The position numbers were made by a program, and so were the translations under genes. Source: Camelus bactrianus (lineage: Eukaryota; Chordata; Mammalia; Artiodactyla; Camelidae). Taken from it: 64,000 nt of DNA. The stretch is taken from assembly GCF_048773025.1 (NCBI RefSeq), contig NC_133555.1:57483206-57547205 (forward strand), read 5' to 3'. Positions within the stretch are counted from its first letter, which is position 1. Each line of letters opens with the position of its first letter. The notes under the pieces were generated by a model, which saw nothing but the letters and a program-made list of their open reading frames with translations, was not told the origin of the DNA and searched no databases. Positions 36,939 through 49,079 of the stretch are shown here, piece by piece.

Positions 36939-38832
36939 GGAATGGAGTTTGCAACTGAAAAGAAACTTTGTGTTCCCAGCAATCTAGGTGTAGGACGGCT
37001 TTCACACACACATTTCTCTCAGAACTGAGCAGGTGGAGAGACGTTCGTTCATCTAGCACCAAGGGAACGGGTTGCAGGAGACACAATTTCTCTGCTTTCT
37101 CAGTCTGTTTCCTAGTGCCGGTTTGAAGTTCCTGCAGTTTTCACTGTAAAACCGAGTTGGAGCTAGTACCTCCCCATATATATTTATGGAATGGGGTTTG
37201 CAACTGAAAAGAAACTTTGTGTTCCCAACAAGCTAGTTGAAGGACGGCTTTCACACACACTTATCTCTCAGAACTGAGCAAGTGGAGAGACGTTTGTTCA
37301 TCTAGCACCAAGGGAACGGGTTGCAGGAGACACTTTTTCTCTGCTTTCTCAGTCTGATTCCTAGTGCCGTTTTGCAGTTCCTGCAGTTTTCACTGTAAAA
37401 CCTAGTTGGAGCTTGTACCTCCCCATATATATGAATGGAATGGAGTTTGCAACTGAAAAGAACTTTGTGTTCCCAACAAGCTAGGTGAAGGACGGCTTCA
37501 CACACACTTATCTATCAGAACGGAGCAAGTGGAGAGACGTTCGTTCATCTAGCACCAAGGGAAAAGTTTGCAGGAGAAACATTTTCTCTGCTTTCTCAGT
37601 CTGTTTCCTAGTGCCGGTTTGAAGTTCCTGCAGTTTTCACTGGAAAACCGAGTTGGAGCTAGTACCTCCCCATATATATGTATGGAAAGGAGTTTGCAAC
37701 TGAAAAGAAACTTTGTGTTCCCAACAAGCTGGGTGAAGGACGGCTTTCACACACACTTATCTCTCAGAACTGAGCAAGTGTAGAGACGTTCGTTCATCTA
37801 GCACCAAGGGAACGGGTTGCAGGGGACACATTTTCCCTGCTTTCTCAGCCTGTTTCCTAGTGCCGGTTTGAAGTTCCTGTAGTTTTCACTCTAAAACCGA
37901 GTTGGAGCTAGTACCTCACCATATATATGTGTGGAATGGAGTTGGCAACTGAAAAGAAACTTTGTTTTCCCAACAAGCTAGGTGAAGGACGGCTTTCACA
38001 CACACTTATCTCTCAGAAGTGAGCAAGTGGAGAGACGTTCGTTCATCTAGCACCAAGGGAACGGGTTGCAGGAGACACTTTTTCTCTGCTTTCTCAGTCT
38101 GTTTCCTAGTGCCGGTTTGAAGTTCCTGCAGTTTTCACTGTAAAACAGAGTTGGAGATTGTACCTCCCCTTATATATGTATGGAATGGAGTTTGCAACTG
38201 AAAAGAAACTTTGTGTTCCCAACAAGCTAGGTGAAGGACGGCTTTCACACACACTTATCTCTCAGAACTGAGCAAGTGGAGAGACGTTCGTTCATCTAGC
38301 ACCGGGGGAACGGGTTGCAGGAGACAATTTTTCTCTGCTTTCTCAGGCTGTTTCCTAGTGCCGGTTTGAAGTTCCTGCAGTTTTCACTGTAAAACCGAGT
38401 TGGAGCTTCTACCTCCCCATATATATGTATGGAATGGTGTTTGCAACTGAAAAGAAACTTTGTGTTCCCAACAATCTAGCTGAAGAACGGCTTTCACACA
38501 CACATTTCTCTCAGATCTGAGCAAGTGGAGAGACGTTCTTTCATCTAGCACCAAGGGAACGGGTTGCAGGGGACACATTTTCCCTGATTTCTCAGCCTGT
38601 TTCCTAGTGCCGGTTTGAAGTTCCTGCAGTTTTCACTCTAAAACCGAGTTGGAGCTAGTACCTCACCATATATATGTATGGAATGGAGTTGGCAACTGAA
38701 AAGAAACTTTGTGTTCCCAACAAGCTAGTTGAAGGACGGCTTTCACACACACTTATCTCTCAGAACTGAGCAAGTGGAGAGACGTTCGTTCATCTAGCAC
38801 CAAGGGAACGGGTTGCAGGAGACACTTTTTCT
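36939..38832 (+). repeat. 11684-bp-offset duplication, copy 2
   Basis: This is the downstream partner of 25255-27148. The left edge lies within a monomer, after about 36934, where GGAATGGAG in this copy replaces GGAATGAAG. The right edge is near 38832, where CTATGCTTTCTCAGG replaces CTCTGCTTTCTCAGT. It separates the two copies of the 4727-bp-offset block (34135-36820 and 38862-41547). Confidence 0.85.
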
Positions 38833-38861
38833 ATGCTTTCTCAGGCTGTTTCCTAGTGCCG

Positions 38862-41547
38862 GTTTGAAGTTCCTGCAGTTTTCACTGTAAAACCGATTTG
38901 GAGCTTGTACCTCCCCATATATATGTATGGAATGGAGTTTGCAACTTAAAAGAAACTTTGTGTTCCCAACAATCTAGATGAAGGACGGCTTTCACACACA
39001 CTTAACTCTCAAAACTGAGCAAGTGGAGAGACGTTCGTTCATCTAGCACCAACGGAACGGGTTGCAGGAGACACTTTTTCTATGCTTTCTCAGGCTGTTT
39101 CCTAGTGCCGGTTTGAAGTTCCTGCAGTTTTCACTGTAAAACCGAGTTGGAGCTTGTACCTCCCCATATATATGTATGGAATGGAGTTTGCAACTGAAAT
39201 GAAACTTTGTGTTCCCAACAAGCTAGTTGAAGGACGGCTTTCACACACACTTATCTCTCGGAACTGAGCAAGTGGATAGACGTTTGTTCATCTAGCACCA
39301 ATGGAACGGGTTGCAGGAGATACTTTTTCTCTGCTTTCTCAGTCTGTTTCCTAGTGCCGGTTTGAAGTTCCTGCAGTTTTCACTGTAAAAATGAGTTGGA
39401 GCTTGTACCTCCCCATATATATGAATGGTATGGAGTTTGCAACTGAAAAGAAACTTTGTGTTCCCAACAAGCTAGGTGAAGGACGGCTTTCACACACACT
39501 TATCTCTCAGAACTGAGCAAGTGGAGAGACGTTCGTTCATCTAGCACCAAGGGAACGGGTTGCAGGAGATATTTTTCTCTGCATTCTCAGTCTGTTTCCT
39601 AGTGCCGGTTTGAAGTTCCTGCAGTTTTCACTGTAAAACCGATTTGGAGCTTGTACCTACCCATATATATGTATGGAATGGAGTTTGCAACTGAAAAGAA
39701 CTTTGTGTTCCCAACAAGCTAGGTGAAGGACGGCTTTCACACACACTTAACTCTCAGAACTGAGCAAGTGGAGAGACGTTCGTTCATCTAGCACCAACGG
39801 AACGGGTTGCAGGAGACACTTTTTCTCTGCTTTCTCAGGCTGTTTCCTAGTGCCGGTTTGAAGTTCCTGCACTTTTCACTGTAAAACCGAGTTGGAGCTT
39901 GTACCTCCCCATATATATGTATGGAATGGAGTTTGCAACTGAAATGAAACTTTGTGTTCCCAACAAGCTAGTTGAAGGACGGCTTTCACACACACTTATC
40001 TCTCGGAACTGAGCAAGTGGATAGACGTTTGTTCATCTAGCACCAAGGGAACGGGTTGCAGGAGATACTTTTTCTCTGCTTTCTCAGTCTGTTTCCTAGG
40101 GCCGGTTTGAAGTTCCTGCAGTTTTCAGTGTAAAAACGAGTTGGAGCTTGTAACTCCCCATATATATGAATGGTATGGAGTTTGCAACTGAAAAGAAACT
40201 TTGTGTTCCCAACAAGCTAGGTGAAGGACGGCTTTCACACACACTTATCTCTCAGAACTGAGCAAGTGGAGAGACGTTCGTTCATCTAGCAACAAGGGAA
40301 CGGGTTGCAGGAGACACTTTTTCTCTGCATTCTCAGTCTGTTACCTAGTGCCGGTTTGAAGTTCCTGTAGTTTTCACTGTAAAACCGATTTGGAGCTTGT
40401 ACCTACCCATATATATGTATGGAATGGAGTTTGCAACTGAAAAGAAACTTTGTGTTCCCAACAAGCTAGTTGAAGTACGGCTTTCACACACACTTAACTC
40501 TCAGCACTGAGCAAGTGGAGAGACGTTCGTTCATCTAGCACCAAGGGAACGGGTTGCAGGAGACACTTTTTCTCTGCTTTCTCAGTCTGTTTCCTAGTGC
40601 CGGTTTGAAGTTCCTGCAGTTTTCACTGTAAAACAGAGTTGGAGCTTGTACCTCCCCTTATATATGTATGGAATGGAGTTTGCAACTGAAAAGAAACTTT
40701 GTGTTCCCAACAAGCTAGGTGAAGGACGGCTTTCACACACACTTATCTCTCAGAACTGAGCAAGTGGAGAGACGTTCGTTCATCTAGCACCGGGGGAACG
40801 GGTTGCAGGAGACACTTTTTCTCTGCTTTCTCAGGCTGTTTCCTAGTGCCGGTTTGAAGTTCCTGCAGTTTTCACTGTAAAACCGAGTTGGAGCTTCTAC
40901 CTCCCCATATATATGTATGGAATGGTGTTTGCAACTGAAAAGAAACTTTGTGTTCCCAACAATCTAGCTGAAGTACAGCTTTCACACACACATTTCTCTC
41001 AGATCTGAGCAAGTGGAGAGACGTTCTTTCATCTAGCACCAAGGGAACGGGTTGCAGGGGACACATTTTCCCTGATTTCTCAGCCTTTTTCCTAGTGCCG
41101 GTTTGAAGTTCCTGCAGTTTTCACTCTAAAACCGAGTTGGAGCTAGTACCTCACCATATATATGTATGGAATGGAGTTGGCAACTGAAAAGAAACTTTGT
41201 GTTCCCAACAAGCTATTTGAAGTACGGCTTTCACACACACTTATCTCTCAGAAGTGAGCAAGTGGAGAGACGTTCGTTCATCTAGCACCAAGGGAACGGG
41301 TTGCAGGAGACACTTTTTCTCTGCTTTCTCAGTCTGTTTCCTAGTGCCGGTTTGAAGTTCCTGCAGTTTTCACTGTAAAACCGAGTTGGAGCTTCTACCT
41401 CCCCATATATATGTATGGAATGGTGTTTGCAACTGAAAAGAAACTTTGTGTTCCCAACAATCTAGCTGAAGAACGGCTTTCACACACACATTTCTCTCAG
41501 ATCTGAGCAAGTGGAGAGACCTTCTTTCATCTAGCACCAAGGGAACG
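38862..41547 (+). repeat. 4727-bp-offset duplication, copy 2
   Basis: This is the partner of 34135-36820. Differences by eye are few, for example AGCAAATGG against AGCAAGTGG, TATTAATGG against TATGAATGG, GAAGAACAG against GAAGTACAG, and CAGAACTGAGGAAG against CAGAAGTGAGCAAG. Its right half is also copied at 49.08 kb, giving three copies of the CCTAGGGCC monomer (35371, 40098, 49545). Confidence 0.87.
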
Positions 41548-43190
41548 AGTTGCAGGAGACACATTTTCCCTGATTTCTCAGCCTGTTTCCTAGTGCCGGT
41601 TTGAAGTTCCTGCAGTTTTCACTCTAAAACCGAGTTGGAGCTAGTACCTCACCATATATATGTATGGAATGGAGTTGGCAACTGAAAAGAAACTTTGTGT
41701 TCCCAACAAGCTAGTTGAAGGACGGCTTTCACACACACTTATCTCTCAGAACTGAGCAAGTGGAGAGACGTTCGTTCATCTAGCACCAAGGGAACGGGTT
41801 GCAGGAGACACTTTTTCTCTGCTTTCTCAGTCTGTTTCCTAGTGCCGGTTTGACGTTCCTGCAGTTTTCACTGTAAAACCGAGTTGGAGCTAGTACCTCC
41901 CCATATATATGTATGGAATGGAGTTTGCAACTGAAAAGAAACTTTGTGTTCCCAAAAAGCTAGGTGAAGGACGGCTTTCACACACACATATCTCTCAGAA
42001 CTGAGCAAGTGGAGAGACGTACGTTCATCTAGCACCGGTGGAACTGGTTGCAGAAGACACTATTTCTCTGCTTTCTCAGTCTGTTTCCTAGTGCCGGTTG
42101 AAGTTCCTGCAGTTTTCACTGTAAAACCGAGTTGGAGCTTGTACCTCCCCATATATATGTATGGAATGGAGTTTGCAACTGAAAAGAAACTTTGTGTTCC
42201 CAGCAATCTAAGTGTAGGACGGCTTTCACACACATATTTCTCTCAGAACTGAGCAAGTGGAGAGACGTTCGTTCATCTAGCACCAAGGGAACGGGTTGCA
42301 GGAGACACATTTTCCCTGCTTTCTCAGTCTGTTTCCTAGTGCCGGTTTGAAGTTCATGCAGTTTTCACTGGAAAACAGAGTTGGAGCTAGTACCTCCCCA
42401 TATATATGTATGGAATGGAGTTGGCAACTGAAAAGAAACTTTGTGTTCCCAACAAGCTAGGTGAAGGACGGCTTTCACACACATTTATCTCTCAGAACTG
42501 AGCAAGTGGAGAGACGTTCGTTCATCTAGCACCGGGGGAACGGGTTGCAGGAGAAACTTTTTCTCTGCTTTCTCAGGCTGTTTCCTAGTGCCGGTTTGAA
42601 GTTCCTGCAGTTTTCACTGTAAAACCGAGTTGGAGTTTCTACCTCCCCATATATATGTATGGAATGGTGTTTGCAACTGAAAAGAAACTTTGTGTTCCCA
42701 ACAATCTAGCTGAAGAACGGCTTTCACACACACATTTCTCTCAGATCTGAGCAAGTGGAGAGACCTTCTTTCATCTAGCACCAAGGGAACGGGTTGCAGG
42801 GGACACATTTTCCCTGATTTCTCAGCCTGTTTCCTAGTGCCGGTTTGAAGTTCCTGCAGTTTTCACTCTAAAACAGAGTTGGAGCTAGTACCTCACCATA
42901 TATATGTATGGAATGGAGTTGGCAACTGAAAAGAAACTTTGTGTTCCCAACAAGCTAGGTGAAGGACGGCTTTCACACACACTTATCTCTCAGAACTGAG
43001 CAAGTGGAGAGACGTTCGTTCATCTAGCACCAAGGGAACGGGTTGCAGGAGACACTTTATCTCTGCTTTCTCAGTCTGTTTCCTAGTGCCGGTTTGACGT
43101 TCCTGCAGTTTTCACTGTAAAACCGAGTTGGAGCTAGTACCTCCCCATATATATGTATGGAATGGAGTTTGCAACTGAAAAGAAACTTTG
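39633..43190 (+). repeat. 9447-bp-offset duplication, copy 1
   Basis: About 14.3 monomers recur at 49080-52637 with a nearly constant offset of 9447 bp (38 monomers). The block runs across the junction between copy 2 of the 4727-bp block and copy 2 of the large block (about 41.55 kb), so it was copied after that junction formed. Shared markers include CCTAGGGCC, CTGTTACC, GCAGAAGACACTATTTC, a one-base deletion in CCGGTTGAAG, and GGAGTTTCTACC in a B monomer. Confidence 0.88.
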
Positions 43191-46100
43191 TGTTCCCAAA
43201 AAGCTAGGTGAAGTACGGCTTTCACACACACATATCTCTCAGAACTGAGCAAGTGGAGAGACGTTCGTTCATCTAGCACCGGTGGAACAGGTTGCAGGAG
43301 ACACTTTTTCTCTGCTTTCTCAGTCTGTTTCCTAGTGCCGGTTTGAAGTTCCTGCAGTTTTCACTGTAAAACCGAGTTGGAGCTTGTACCTCCCCATATA
43401 TATGAATGGAATGGAGTTTGCAACTGTAAAGAAACTTTGTGTTCCCAACTAGAAAGCTGAAGGACGGCTTTCACACACACTTATCTCTCAGAACTGAGCA
43501 AGTGGAGAGACGTTCGTTCATCTAGCACCAAGGGAATGGGTGGCAGGAGACACATTTTCTCTGCTTTCTCAGTCTGTTTCCTAGTGCCGGTTTGAAGTTC
43601 CTGCAGTTTTCACTGTAAAATCGGGTTGGAGCTAGTACCTCCCCATATATATGTATGGAATGGAGTTTGCAACTGAAAAGAAACTTTGTGTTCCCAAGAA
43701 GCTATGTGAAGGACGGCTTTCACACACACATATCTCTCAGAACTGAGCAAGTGGAGAGACTTTCGTTCATCTAGCACCAAGGGAACGGGTTGCAGGAGAC
43801 ACTTTTTCTCTGCTTTCTCAGTCTGTTTCCTAGTGCCGGTTTGAAGTTCCTGCAGTTTTCACTGTCAAACCGAGTTGGAGCTTGTACCTACCCATATATA
43901 TGTATGGAATGGACTTTGCAACTGAAAAGAAACTTTGTGTTCCCAACAAGCTAGTTGAAGGACGGCTTTCACACACACTTACCTCTCAGAACTGAGCAAG
44001 TGGAGACACGTTCATTCATCTAGCACCAAGGGAACGGGTTGCAGGAGACACTTTTTCTCTGCTTTCTCAGTCTGTTTCCTAGTGCCGGTTTGACGTTCCT
44101 GCAGTTTTCACTGTAAAACCGAGTTGGAGCTAGTACCTCCCCATATATATGTATGGAATGGAGTTTGCAACTGAAAAGAAACTTTGTGTTCCCAAAAAGC
44201 TAGGTGAAGTACGGCTTTCACACACACATATCTCTCAGAACTGAGCAAGTGGAGAGACGTTCGTTCATCTAGCACCGGTGGAACAGGTTGCAGGAGACAC
44301 TTTTTCTCTGCTTTCTCAGTCTGTTTCCTAGTGCCGGTTTGAAGTTCCTGCAGTTTTCACTGTAAAACCGAGTTGGAGCTTGTACCTCCCCATATATATG
44401 AATGGAATGGAGTTTGCAACTGTAAAGAAACTTTGTGTTCCCAACTAGAAAGCTGAAGGACGGCTTTCACACACACTTATCTCTCAGAACTGAGCAAGTG
44501 GAGAGACGTTCGTTCATCTAGCACCAAGGGAACGGGTTGCAGGGGACACATTTTCTCTGCTTTCTCAGTCTGTTTCCTAGTGCCGGTTTGAAGTTCCTGC
44601 AGTTTTCACTGTAAAAACGAGTTGGAGCTAGTACCTCCCATATATATGTATGGAATGGAGTTTGCAACTGAAAAGAAACTTTGTGTTCAAACAAGCTAGG
44701 TGAAGGACGGCTTTCACACACACTTATCTCTCAGAACTGAGCAAGTGGAGAGACGTTCGTTCATCTAGCACCAAGGGAATGGGTGGCAGGAGACACATTT
44801 TCTCTGCTTTCTCAGTCTGTTTCCTAGTGCCGGTTTGAAGTTCCTGCAGTTTTCACTGTAAAATCGGGTTGGAGCTAGTACCTCCCCATATATATGTATG
44901 GAATGGAGTTTGCAACTGAAAAGAAACTTTGTGTTCCCAAGAAGCTAGGTGAAGGACGGCTTTCACACACACATATCTCTCAGAACTGAGCAAGTGGAGA
45001 GACTTTCGTTCATCTAGCACCAAGGGAACGGGTTGCAGGAGACACTTTTTCTCTGCTTTCTCAGTCTGTTTCCTAGTGCCGTTTTGAAGTTCCTGCAGTT
45101 TTCACTGTCAAACCGAGTTGGAGCTTGTACCTACCCATATATATGTATGGAATGGACTTTGCAACTGAAAAGAAACTTTGTGTTCCCAACAAGCTAGTTG
45201 AAGGACGGCTTTCACACACACTTACCTCTCAGAACTGAGCAAGTGGAGACACGTTCATTCATCTAGCACCAAGGGAACGGGTTGCAGGAGACACTTTTTC
45301 TCTGCTTTCTCAGTCTGTTTCCTAGTGCCGGTTTGAGTTTCCTGCAGTTTTCACTGTAAAAACGAGTTGGAGCTAGTACCTCCCATATATATGTATGGAA
45401 TGGAGTTTGCAACTGAAAAGAAACTTTGTGTTCAAACAAGCTAGGTGAAGGACGGCTTTCACACACACTTATCTCTCAGAACTGAGCAAGTGGAGAGACG
45501 TTCGTTCATCTAGCACCAAGGGAATGGGTGGCAGGAGACACATTTTCTCTGCTTTCTCAGTCTGTTTCCTAGTGCCGGTTTGAAGTTCCTGCAGTTTTCA
45601 CTGTAAAATCGGGTTGGAGCTAGTACCTCCCCATATATATGTATGGAATGGAGTTGGCAACTGAAAAGAAACTTTGTGTTCCCAACAAGCTAGGTGAAGG
45701 ACGGCTTTCACACACTTATCTCTCAGAACTGAGCAAGTGGAGAGACGTTCGTTCATCTAGCACCGGGGGAACGGGTTGCAGGAGAAACTTTTTCTCTGCT
45801 TTCTCAGGCTGTTTCCTAGTGCCGGTTTGAAGTTCCTGCAGTTTTCACTGTAAAACCGAGTTGGAGCTTCTACCTCCCCATATATATGTATGGAATGGTG
45901 TTTGCAACTGAAAAGAAACTTTGTGTTCCCAACAATCTAGCTGAAGAACGGCTTTCACACACACATTTCTCTCAGATCTGAGCAAGTGGAGAGACCTTCT
46001 TTCATCTAGCACCAAGGGAACGGGTTGCAGGGGACACATTTTCCCTGATTTCTCAGCCTGTTTCCTAGTGCCGGTTTGAAGTTCCTGCAGTTTTCACTCT

Positions 46101-48745
46101 AAAACCGAGTTGGAGCTAGTACCTCACCATATATATGTATGGAATGGAGTTGGCAACTGAAAAGAAACTTTGTGTTCCCAACAAGCTAGGTGAAGGACGG
46201 CTTTCACACACACTTATCTCTCAGAACTGAGCAAGTGGAGAGACGTTCGTTCATCTAGCACCAAGGGAACGGGTTGCAGGAGACACTTTATCTCTGCTTT
46301 CTCAGTCTGTTTCCTAGTGCCGGTTTGACGTTCCTGCAGTTTTCACTGTAAAACCGAGTTGGAGCTAGTACCTCCCCATATATATGTATGGAATGGAGTT
46401 TGCAACTGAAAAGAAACTTTGTGTTCCCAAAAAGCTAGGTGAAGTACGGCTTTCACACACACATATCTCTCAGAACTGAGCAAGTGGAGAGACGTTCGTT
46501 CATCTAGCACCGGTGGAACAGGTTGCAGGAGACACTTTTTCTCTGCTTTCTCAGTCTGTTTCCTAGTGCCGGTTTGAAGTTCCTGCAGTTTTCACTGTAA
46601 AAACGAGTTGGAGCTAGTACCTCCCATATATATGTATGGAATGGAGTTTGCAACTGAAAAGAAACTTTGTGTTCAAACAAGCTAGGTGAAGGACGGCTTT
46701 CACACACACTTATCTCTCAGAACTGAGCAAGTGGAGAGACGTTCGTTCATCTAGCACCAAGGGAATGGGTGGCAGGAGACACATTTTCTCTGCATTCTCA
46801 GTCTGTTTCCTAGTGCCGGTTTGAAGTTCCTGCAGTTTTCACTGTAAAATCGGGTTGGAGCTAGTACCTCCCCATATATATGTATGGAATGGAGTTTGCA
46901 ACTGAAAAGAAACTTTGTGTTCCCAAGAAGCTAGGTGAAGGACGGCTTTCACACACACATATCTCTCAGAACTGAGCAAGTGGAGAGACTTTCGTTCATG
47001 TAGCACCAAGGGAACGGGTTGCAGGAGACACTTTTCTCTGCTTTCTCAGTCTGTTTCCTAGTGCCGGTTTGAAGTTCCTGCAGTTTTCACTGTCAAACCG
47101 AGTTGGAGCTTGTACCTACCCATATATATGTATGGAATGGACTTTGCAACTGAAAAGAAACTTTGTGTTCCCAACAAGCTAGTTGAAGGACGGCTTTCAC
47201 ACACACTTACCTCTCAGAACTGAGCAAGTGGAGACACGTTCATTCATCTATCACCAAGGGAACGGGTTGCAGGAGACACTTTTTCTCTGCTTTCTCAGTC
47301 TGTTTCCTAGTGCCGGTTTGAGGTTCCTGCAGTTTTCACTGTAAAAACGAGTTGGAGCTAGTACCTCCCATATATATGTATGGAATGGAGTTTGCAACTG
47401 AAAAGAAACTTTGTGTTCAAACAAGCTAGGTGAAGGACGGCTTTCACACACACTTATCTCTCAAAACTGAGCAAGTGGAGAGACGTTCGTTCATCTAGCA
47501 CCAAGGGAATGGGTGGCAGGAGACACATTTTCTCTGCTTTCTCAGTCTGTTTCCTAGTGCCGGTTTGAAGTTCCTGCAGTTTTCACTGTAAAATCGGGTT
47601 GGAGCTAGTACCTCCCCATATATATGTATGGAATGGAGTTGGCAACTGAAAAGAAACTTTGTGTTCCCAACAAGCTAGGTGAAGGACGGCTTTCACACAC
47701 TTATCTCTCAGAACTGAGCAAGTGGAGAGACGTTCGTTCATCTAGCACCGGGGGAACGGGTTGCAGGAGAAACTTTTTCTCTGCTTTCTCAGGCTGTTTC
47801 CTAGTGCCGGTTTGAAGTTCCTGCAGTTTTCACTGTAAAACCGAGTTGGAGCTTCTACCTCCCCATATATATGTATGGAATGGTGTTTGCAACTGAAAAG
47901 AAACTTTGTGTTCCCAACAATCTAGCTGAAGAACGGCTTTCACACACACATTTCTCTCAGATCTGAGCAAGTGGAGAGACCTTCTTTCATCTAGCACCAA
48001 GGGAACGGGTTGCAGGGGACACATTTTCCCTGATTTCTCAGCCTGTTTCCTAGTGCCGGTTTGAAGTTCCTGCAGTTTTCACTCTAAAACCGAGTTGGAG
48101 CTAGTACCTCACCATATATATGTATGGAATGGAGTTGGCAACTGAAAAGAAACTTTGTGTTCCCAACAAGCTAGGTGAAGGACGGCTTTCACACACACTT
48201 ATCTCTCAGAACTGAGCAAGTGGAGAGACGTTCGTTCATCTAGCACCAAGGGAACGGGTTGCAGGAGACACTTTATCTCTGCTTTCTCAGTCTGTTTCCT
48301 AGTGCCGGTTTGACGTTCCTGCAGTTTTCACTGTAAAACCGAGTTGGAGCTAGTACCTCCCCATATATATGTATGGAATGGAGTTTGCAACTGAAAAGAA
48401 ACTTTGTGTTCCCAGCAATCTAGGTGTAGGACGGCTTTCACACACACATTTCTCTCAGAACTGAGCAAGTGGAGAGACGTTCGTTCATCTAGCACCAAGG
48501 GAACGGGTTGCAGGAGACACATTTTCCCTGCTTTCTCAGTCTGTTTCCTAGTGCCGGTTTGAAGTTCATGCAGTTTTCACTGGAAAACCGAGTTGGAGCT
48601 ACTACCTCCACATATATATGTATGGAATGGAGTTTGCAACTGAAAAGAAACTTTGTGTTCCCAACAAGCTAGGTGAAGGACGGCTTTCACACACACTTAT
48701 CTCTCAGAACGGAGCAAGTGGAGAGACGTTCGTTCATCTAGCACC
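41550..48745 (+). repeat. Large ~7-kb block, copy 2
   Basis: This is the downstream partner of 26880-33825. Relative to copy 1 it lacks one monomer after about 43520, has three additional monomers at about 44.88-45.63 kb (matching 31.95-32.70 kb of copy 1) and lacks one monomer at a fused copy near 46.51-46.62 kb. Each change is a whole number of monomers, as expected for unequal exchange in register. Confidence 0.86.
46512..46767 (+). repeat. Fused monomer marking a one-monomer loss
   Basis: The left part (ACCGGT junction at 46512, GGAACAGG) matches copy 1 near 31343 at an offset of 15169. The right part (GTAAAAACGAG, CTCCCATATATATG, GTTCAAACAAGC) matches copy 1 near 31680-31760 at an offset of 14920. 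The offset therefore drops by exactly 249 bases inside this monomer. It is a chimera of two successive copy-1 monomers and shows where one repeat unit was lost. Confidence 0.83.
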
Positions 48746-49079
48746 AACGGAACGGGTTGCAGGAGACACTTTTTCTCTGCTTTCTCAGGCTGTTTCCTAG
48801 TGCCGGTTTGAAGTTCCTGCACTTTTCACTGTAAAATCGAGTTGGAGCTTGTACCTCCCCATATATATGTATGGAATGGAGTTTGCAACTGAAATGAAAC
48901 TTTGTGTTCCCAACAAGCTAGTTGAAGGACGGCTTTCACACACACTTATCTCTCGGAACTGAGCAAGTGGATAGACGTTTGTTCATCTAGCACCAAGGGA
49001 ACGGGTTGCAGGAGACACTTTTTCTCTGCTTTCTCAGGCTGTTTCCTAGTGCCGGTTTGAAGTTCCTGCACTTTTCACT

